Part shown: piece after piece, positions 59,229-64,000 of the stretch
Layout of the letters: the number at the start of each line of letters is the position of its first letter
Position numbering within the stretch: the first letter of the stretch is position 1
From: Actinocatenispora rupis
GTDB taxonomy: Bacteria > Actinomycetota > Actinomycetes > Mycobacteriales > Micromonosporaceae
Length of the DNA: 64,000 nt
Assembly: GCF_016861975.1 (NCBI RefSeq)
Contig: NZ_BOMB01000047.1
Coordinates: forward strand, 24,320-88,319
Reading direction: 5' to 3'
The notes under the pieces: model-generated
Database searches by the model: none
Seen by the model: only the letters and a program-made list of their open reading frames with translations
Told to the model about the DNA's origin: nothing
Translations under genes and position numbers: made by a program

Positions 59229-60656
59229 ATGGGATCCCGACCGGTGGCGACGGTGGGCGCGCTCGCGGTGGCGTGCCTGGTGCTCGGCGGCTGTGTCAGC
59301 GCCAAGCACGCGGCGGGGGCGGGCGACCCGCAGCGCAACGCGGACGCGAAGCACGCCACGCTGACCATCTCCACGAACGCGATCTCCGGCGGCAAGAACG
59401 CGCAGGAGGCCGACTGGATCACGAAGGAACTGATCCCGGCGTTCGAAAAGGCCGAGAAGGCCAAGGGCAGGAACGTCACGGTCAACTACCAGGCGAACGG
59501 CATCGACGACGCGAAGTACGGCGAAAAGCTGGAACTGTCGCTGAAGGCCGGCGGCGGCCCGGACCTGTTCGTGGTCGGCGGCGACTCGATCGCCACGTAC
59601 GCGGCGGCCGGCTACATCGCGCCGCTGGACAAGGTCGTCGGCGGCGAGGCGAACTCGTGGACCGGCTGGAAGCAGGTCGACGCCGCGGTCAAGAAGAACG
59701 TGTCGATGAACGGCCGCTACTACGCCGTCCCCAACGGCGTCGACGGCCGCGTCCTGTACTACAACAAGAAGCTGTTCGTGAAGGCCGGGCTGCCGGCCGA
59801 CTGGCAGCCGACGAGCTGGGCCGACATCCTCGCCGCCGGCCGCAAGCTGGCGACGTTGTCCGGGGTCACCCCGATCCAGATCAACGCCGGTACGCCGATG
59901 GCCGAGGCCACCACGATGCAGGGCTTCCTGCCGCTGCTGGCCGGTGCCGGCGCCGAGATCTACGACGCCAAGGCGAAGAAGTACCAGGGGGACACGAAGG
60001 CGGTGCGCGACGTGCTGTCCTTCTACCGCACCCTGTACCGCGGCGCGAAGCTCGGCGACCCGCGGCTCCAGCAGGACCCGAACGGCCGCGACGAGTCGTT
60101 CACCGAGTTCTCCCAGGGCAAGCTCGGCATCATCGGCGAGAGCGACTACCTGTGGCGTTCGGTGGTGTGCCCGACGAAGTCGGTGTGCAACGCGACGGCC
60201 ATGCCGGACCGCAACTCCACCGTCGGGTACGCGATGATCCCGGCCGAGCGGCCGGGTAGCGGCGTGGGCGGCCAGGACTTCGTGAGCATGTCGGGTGGCG
60301 GCGGCTTCACCATCAACCCGCACACGAAGTACCCGCAGCAGGCGTGGGACCTGCTGACGTTCATGCGGTCGGCGACGCAGATCAAGGCGCAGCTGGGCAG
60401 CACCGTGCAGATCACCGCGAACAAGCAGGTCAACGACGAGATCCTGGCGCGGGATCCGGCGCTGAAGTTCATCGCGGACAAGGTCATCCCGATCACGCGG
60501 TTCCGGCCGAGCGAGGAGCACTACACGTCGGTGGGCGCGCTGATCGAGGAGGCGACCGGGCAGGTGGTGGCCGGCAAGCCGGTCGACGAGGTGGCGAAGG
60601 CGTACCAGCAGGGTGTGGTGAAACTTGTCGGCGCCGACCACGTCAGCTCGAACTGA
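59229..60656 (+). CDS. Sugar ABC substrate-binding lipoprotein
   Basis: A 475-residue SBP_bac_1 lipoprotein with lipobox VLGGC after a short signal peptide. Core stretches are TEWITKELIPAFEKAEK-like DWITKELIPAFEKAEK, GGGPDLFVVGGDSIATYAAAGYIAPL and YYAVPNGVDGRVLYYNKKLFVKAGLP. It binds a sugar or sugar-like solute for the permeases that follow. ATG 59229 lies 13 nt after GAGAGGG. A GAAG-ATTT-CTTC palindrome (59109-59120) upstream could be an operator. Confidence 0.88.
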   Translation: MGSRPVATVGALAVACLVLGGCVSAKHAAGAGDPQRNADAKHATLTISTNAISGGKNAQEADWITKELIPAFEKAEKAKGRNVTVNYQANGIDDAKYGEKLELSLKAGGGPDLFVVGGDSIATYAAAGYIAPLDKVVGGEANSWTGWKQVDAAVKKNVSMNGRYYAVPNGVDGRVLYYNKKLFVKAGLPADWQPTSWADILAAGRKLATLSGVTPIQINAGTPMAEATTMQGFLPLLAGAGAEIYDAKAKKYQGDTKAVRDVLSFYRTLYRGAKLGDPRLQQDPNGRDESFTEFSQGKLGIIGESDYLWRSVVCPTKSVCNATAMPDRNSTVGYAMIPAERPGSGVGGQDFVSMSGGGGFTINPHTKYPQQAWDLLTFMRSATQIKAQLGSTVQITANKQVNDEILARDPALKFIADKVIPITRFRPSEEHYTSVGALIEEATGQVVAGKPVDEVAKAYQQGVVKLVGADHVSSN

Positions 60657-61539
60657 GCGCCGCCCGGCGGCCGACGTCGCCGGGCTCGGTACCGGGCGCG
60701 CGGTGCTGTTCGTCGCGCCGGCGCTGGCGCTGATCGCCGCGTTCCTGGTGTTCCCGGCCCTGTGGACGCTGTACCTGGGGGTCCTCAAGTACGACCTGGC
60801 GGGCAGCAACGCGGCGGCGCCGCAGTTCGTCGGGCTGGGCAACTACCGCGACGCGCTGACCGACCCGCGGTTCGCGAACTCGCTGCTGCTGACCGTCGCG
60901 TTCGTCGGGCTCTCCGCGGTACTCGGGCAGAACGTGCTCGGCTTCCTGCTCGCCGCGGTCCTGCGCGACGCGGCCTCCTGGGTACGCGGGGTGGTGAACG
61001 CGGTGGTGCTGCTGGCGTGGATCCTGCCCGGCACCGTGGTGGTGTTCCTGTGGCAGGCGCTGCTGGACCGCGGCGGCGGCACGCTCAACGCGCTGCTCGG
61101 TACGCCCGGCGCGGCCTGGACGTTGGACCACCCGCTCGCCACGATCGTCGCGTTCAACATCTGGCGCGGCACCGCCTTCTCCATGCTCCTGTACTCCGCG
61201 GCCCTCGGCGCCGTGCCCCGCTCCCAGCTGGAGACCGCCCGCACGTACGGGGCGGGGCCGCTTCGTACGCTGCGGGACGTGGTGTTGCCGCACATCCGCG
61301 GGCACGTGCTCACCAACACGCTGCTCATCACGCTGTGGACGTTCAACGACTTCGCGCCGTACATGCTGACCGGCGGCGGCCCCGACCACCGTTCCGAGAC
61401 CCTCCCGGTGTACGTCTACCGCACGTCCATCGAGGGCGGCGCGCTCGGGTACGGCTCGGCGATCTCGCTGATCATGCTGATCGTCAACCTCGCCATCGCG
61501 CTGTTCTACCTGCGCCTGCTGCGCCGGCGGTCGGCGTGA
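60625..61539 (+). CDS. Sugar ABC transporter permease 1
   Basis: A MalF-like permease of up to 304 residues with first helix AVLFVAPALALIAAFLVFPALW and coupling loop SQLETARTYGAGPLRTLRDVVLPHI. The start is uncertain: TTG 60625 overlaps the binding-protein gene by 32 nt and gives a normal 25-residue arm before helix 1. A GTG near 60702 would leave no arm. The stop overlaps the next GTG (GTGA). Confidence 0.82.
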   Translation: MSAPTTSARTERRPAADVAGLGTGRAVLFVAPALALIAAFLVFPALWTLYLGVLKYDLAGSNAAAPQFVGLGNYRDALTDPRFANSLLLTVAFVGLSAVLGQNVLGFLLAAVLRDAASWVRGVVNAVVLLAWILPGTVVVFLWQALLDRGGGTLNALLGTPGAAWTLDHPLATIVAFNIWRGTAFSMLLYSAALGAVPRSQLETARTYGAGPLRTLRDVVLPHIRGHVLTNTLLITLWTFNDFAPYMLTGGGPDHRSETLPVYVYRTSIEGGALGYGSAISLIMLIVNLAIALFYLRLLRRRSA

Positions 61540-62372
61540 GCGCCCCGGCCGTGCTCGCGCGGCGCGCCATGGCCCGCGTCGGCCTGTACGTGTTCGTCGG
61601 CCTGGTGCTGGTGTTCTTCGCGCTTCCGTTGGTGTGGCTGGTGACCACGCCGTTCGCGCGGACCCCGTCGTACCGGGTGCCGGCGCCGAGCTTCACCCTG
61701 CACAACTTCCGGATCCTGTGGGACAACCCGTACGCGGTCCGCTCCATCGGCAACTCGCTCGTGCTGGCCGGCGGCACCGCCGTGCTCGCCGTCGTGTTCG
61801 CCGGCACCGCCGCGTACGCGCTGTCCCGGGTACGGCTGCCCGGCCGCGACGCCGTGCTGTACGCGGTGCTGCTGCTGTCGTCGATCGTCACCGGCACCGC
61901 GGCGATGGTGCCGATCTTCCTGATGCTGTTCCAGCTCGACCTCATCGACAACCGGCTCGCCCTGGTCCTGGTACTCACCGGCGGGCTGCTGCCCTCGGCG
62001 ATGTTCATCCTCAAGGACTTCATGGACACCGTGCCCCGCTCGTACGAGGAGTCGGCGCGGGTGTTCGGGGCGAGCCCGTTCCAGATCCTGCGGCACGTCG
62101 TCGCCCCCGTCGTACGCCCGGGGCTGGCCACGATCGCGGTGTGGGCGGTGGTGCAGGTGTGGGGCAACTTCCTGCTGCCGTACATCCTGCTGCACGACCC
62201 GGCGAAGCAGCCCGCCGCGGTCATCATGTACACGTTCTACGACGAGGGCGGCCAGCCCAACTTCGCGCTCATCTCCACGTTCTCGCTGCTGTACTCGGTG
62301 CCGGTGGTGCTCTGCTACCTCGTGGTGAACCGGCGGTACGGTTTCCGGTTCCAGGGAGGGATCAAGGGCTGA
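61536..62372 (+). CDS. Sugar ABC transporter permease 2
   Basis: A 278-residue MalG-like permease with first helix GLYVFVGLVLVFFALPLVWLV and EAA loop SYEESARVFGASPFQILRHVVAPVV. GTG 61536 overlaps permease 1 (GTGA), and its TGA overlaps the ATPase ATG (TGATG). It pairs with permease 1 to form the sugar pore. Confidence 0.9.
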   Translation: MSAPAVLARRAMARVGLYVFVGLVLVFFALPLVWLVTTPFARTPSYRVPAPSFTLHNFRILWDNPYAVRSIGNSLVLAGGTAVLAVVFAGTAAYALSRVRLPGRDAVLYAVLLLSSIVTGTAAMVPIFLMLFQLDLIDNRLALVLVLTGGLLPSAMFILKDFMDTVPRSYEESARVFGASPFQILRHVVAPVVRPGLATIAVWAVVQVWGNFLLPYILLHDPAKQPAAVIMYTFYDEGGQPNFALISTFSLLYSVPVVLCYLVVNRRYGFRFQGGIKG

Positions 62373-63436
62373 TGGCGGGCATCGGGCTTTCCGGCGTGAC
62401 CAAGACGTACCCGGGCGGGGTGACCGCGGTCGACGGCCTCGACCTGACCGTGCACGACGGCGAGTTCTTCGCGCTGCTCGGCCCGTCCGGCTGCGGCAAG
62501 ACCACGCTGCTGCGCACGATCGCCGGCCTGGAACAGGCGAGCGCCGGCACCGTGTCCATCGGCGACCGGGACGTCACGCGGCTCGCGCCCGGCCAGCGCG
62601 ACGTGGCGATGGTCTTCCAGGACTACGCGCTGTTCCCGCACATGACCGTCCTGGACAACATCGCGTACCCGTTGCGCGTCAAGCGAATCCCGCGCGCCGC
62701 CCGGCACGACAGGGCGCGGGAGGTCGGCGCCGGGCTGGACCTGGCCGACCTGATGGCGCGCCGCCCCGCCGAACTGTCCGGCGGCCAGCAGCAGCGCGTC
62801 GCGCTCGCCCGCGCCGTCGTCGCGCACCCGAAGGCGTTCCTGTTCGACGAGCCACTGTCCAATTTGGACGCCCGGCTGCGGCTGTCCGCGCGGACGTTCC
62901 TCAAGCGGCTCCAGCGCGACCTCGGCATCACCACCGTGTTCGTCACCCACGACCAGGCCGAGGCGCTGGCCATGGCGGACCGGATCGCCGTCATGGACGC
63001 CGGGCGCATCCGCCAGGTCGGTACGCCGCGCGAGGTGTTCGGCCGCCCCGCCACCTCGTTCGTCGCGCACTTCATCGGCTCGACGCCGATGAACCTGCTC
63101 GACGCGACCGTCACCGGCGGCCGTCTCACCCTCGCCGCCGGCACCCTGCCCTGCCCGGCCGACCTGCCCGACGACACCCGCGTCACCGTCGGCATCCGCC
63201 CCGAGTACCTGACGTACTCGAAGGATCCGGTCGAGGACGCGCTCGCCGGTACCGTCGGGATCGTCGAACACCTGGGCAGCTCGTCGCTGGTCACGCTGGA
63301 GACCGACGGCGCCGCGCCGGTCGGCGTGGTCGTCGAGGAGGGCGCCGAACCCGAACCCGGTACGCGCGGCTGGGCCGTGCCGCGCCCCGGCCGCGTCCTG
63401 CTCTACCGTGCCGGCGGCGGTGACCTGCTGGCCTGA
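62372..63436 (+). CDS. Sugar/spermidine-type ABC ATPase
   Basis: A 354-residue ATPase with Walker A GPSGCGKTT, normal Q-loop MVFQDYALFPH, signature LSGGQQQRVALA, Walker B FLFDEPLSNLD and H-loop VTHDQAEALAMADRI, plus a C-terminal TOBE-type domain. It is the motor of the second sugar importer, as a homodimer. Walker-B region includes an exact GTCCAATTTGGAC (62857-62869) that forces two AT-rich codons. Unlike the polyol importer there is only one ATPase. Confidence 0.9.
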   Translation: MAGIGLSGVTKTYPGGVTAVDGLDLTVHDGEFFALLGPSGCGKTTLLRTIAGLEQASAGTVSIGDRDVTRLAPGQRDVAMVFQDYALFPHMTVLDNIAYPLRVKRIPRAARHDRAREVGAGLDLADLMARRPAELSGGQQQRVALARAVVAHPKAFLFDEPLSNLDARLRLSARTFLKRLQRDLGITTVFVTHDQAEALAMADRIAVMDAGRIRQVGTPREVFGRPATSFVAHFIGSTPMNLLDATVTGGRLTLAAGTLPCPADLPDDTRVTVGIRPEYLTYSKDPVEDALAGTVGIVEHLGSSSLVTLETDGAAPVGVVVEEGAEPEPGTRGWAVPRPGRVLLYRAGGGDLLA

Positions 63437-63448
63437 CAGGATGGCGGC

Positions 63449-64000
63449 ATGTCACGCACCGGCCGCATCGTCCTGCTCAACGGCACCACCAGTTCCGGAA
63501 AGTCCAGCATCGCCCGGGAACTGCTCGCGCGCCTCGACCCGCCGTGGTTCCATCTCGCGGTCGACGCGTTCGGTGCGATGCGGTCGGTTCCGGCCACCGA
63601 CCGGCTCACGGCGGACGAATGGCCCCAGGTCGCCCGGCGTACCCGGGCGGGCTTCCACCGGGCGGTCGCCGGGATGGCCGCCGCCGGCAACGACGTCGTC
63701 GCCGACCACGTCCTGTCCGAGCCGTGGCGGCTGGCCGACCTGCTCGACGTGTTCGCCCCGTACGACGTGCTGTTCGTGGGCGTGCGCTGTTCGCTGGCCG
63801 AGCTGGAGCGGCGCGAGCGGGCGCGCGGGGACCGGCAGCCGGGCGCCGCGCGCGCCCAGTACGAGGTGGTGCACGCGCACGGCCGGTACGACCTGGAGGT
63901 GGACAGCGGTGTACTGGACGCCGCCGCGTGCGCCGACCGGATCGCCGCCGCCCTCGCCGAACCCGCCACCGGGCCGGGGGCGTTCGCGGCGTTACGCGCC
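63449..64000 (+). CDS. Chloramphenicol phosphotransferase-like P-loop protein (3' end outside window)
   Basis: 184 codons are visible. It begins MSRTGRIVLLNGTTSSGKSS, with P-loop GTTSSGKSS, and continues WFHLAVDAFGAM and VVADHVLSEPWRLADLL, as in the CPT family that phosphorylates chloramphenicol or related alcohols. It follows the ABC gene by 12 bp. The frame is open at the window end, so the C-terminus is missing. Many CPT-like proteins have no known antibiotic substrate. Confidence 0.8.
   Translation, partial: MSRTGRIVLLNGTTSSGKSSIARELLARLDPPWFHLAVDAFGAMRSVPATDRLTADEWPQVARRTRAGFHRAVAGMAAAGNDVVADHVLSEPWRLADLLDVFAPYDVLFVGVRCSLAELERRERARGDRQPGAARAQYEVVHAHGRYDLEVDSGVLDAAACADRIAAALAEPATGPGAFAALRA

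Noticed and set aside
63449..64000. Proven chloramphenicol resistance gene
   Set aside because: Family match is to CPT-like proteins in general, and the C-terminus is outside the window.

Overview
This 64 kb window is very GC-rich and almost fully coding. Gene starts are often GTG, many neighbouring genes overlap by 4 nt, and several starts sit about 6 nt after a TANNNT hexamer, which suggests leaderless transcripts. The enzyme set (mycothiol-type DinB proteins, F420-type LLM and PPOX oxidoreductases, OhrR/Ohr, a DUF4267-SigJ pair, Tat-type lipoproteins) points to an actinomycete of the Actinomycetota. I cannot name the genus from sequence alone. I see no rRNA, no intact tRNA, no CRISPR array, no integrase or transposase, and no large secondary-metabolite cluster.

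Layout. 1-9.0 kb: the tail of an MFS transporter, a DinB protein, the ohrR/ohr peroxide pair, a minus-strand set (alpha/beta hydrolase continuous with an ABC ATPase, a rearranged CaiB-type CoA transferase, an acyl-CoA ligase), an FkbM-type methyltransferase and a YhhN protein. 9.0-13.9 kb: a decayed, lower-GC stretch with two related relics of an MFS gene end, a tRNA-Lys fragment and an RbsD-like relic among a few intact small enzymes. 13.9-26.9 kb: SigJ with a DUF4267 relic, an HD-like/VOC fusion, a secreted trio (SGNH lipase, large alpha/beta hydrolase, tyrosine phosphatase), a PucR-type regulator, an NmrA-like reductase, a HEPN-like small protein opposite a membrane-bound HTH protein, and an ECF sigma factor with its CU044_5270 partner. 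27.0-33.0 kb: a complete oligopeptide-type ABC importer on the minus strand.

33.5-49.3 kb: the main metabolic locus, a polyol (probably tetritol or a related short polyol) catabolic cluster in four transcription units. Unit 1 (+) encodes a HAD phosphatase, a fused DhaK-DhaL kinase, an RpiB-type isomerase, an FGGY kinase and a cupin. Unit 2 (-) encodes a second FGGY kinase (apparent CTG start), a class II aldolase and a GlpD-like FAD dehydrogenase. Unit 3 (+) encodes a histidine phosphatase and a carbohydrate ABC importer with two different ATPases. Unit 4 (-) is a DeoR-family regulator. The logic would be: import, phosphorylate, oxidise the sugar-alcohol phosphate, then isomerise or cleave it into central metabolism.

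49.4-64 kb: a two-domain VOC protein, pirin, GNAT, YceI, an SDR, an MFS exporter under a strong SoxR-type promoter, an F420-type LLM/PPOX divergent pair, an orphan MazF/PemK-like protein, a 74-bp tandem repeat, another MFS transporter, a second complete sugar ABC importer (binding protein, two permeases, ATPase) and the start of a chloramphenicol-phosphotransferase-like P-loop protein cut by the window end. A 13-bp palindrome GTCCA-N3-TGGAC recurs far more often than base composition predicts.
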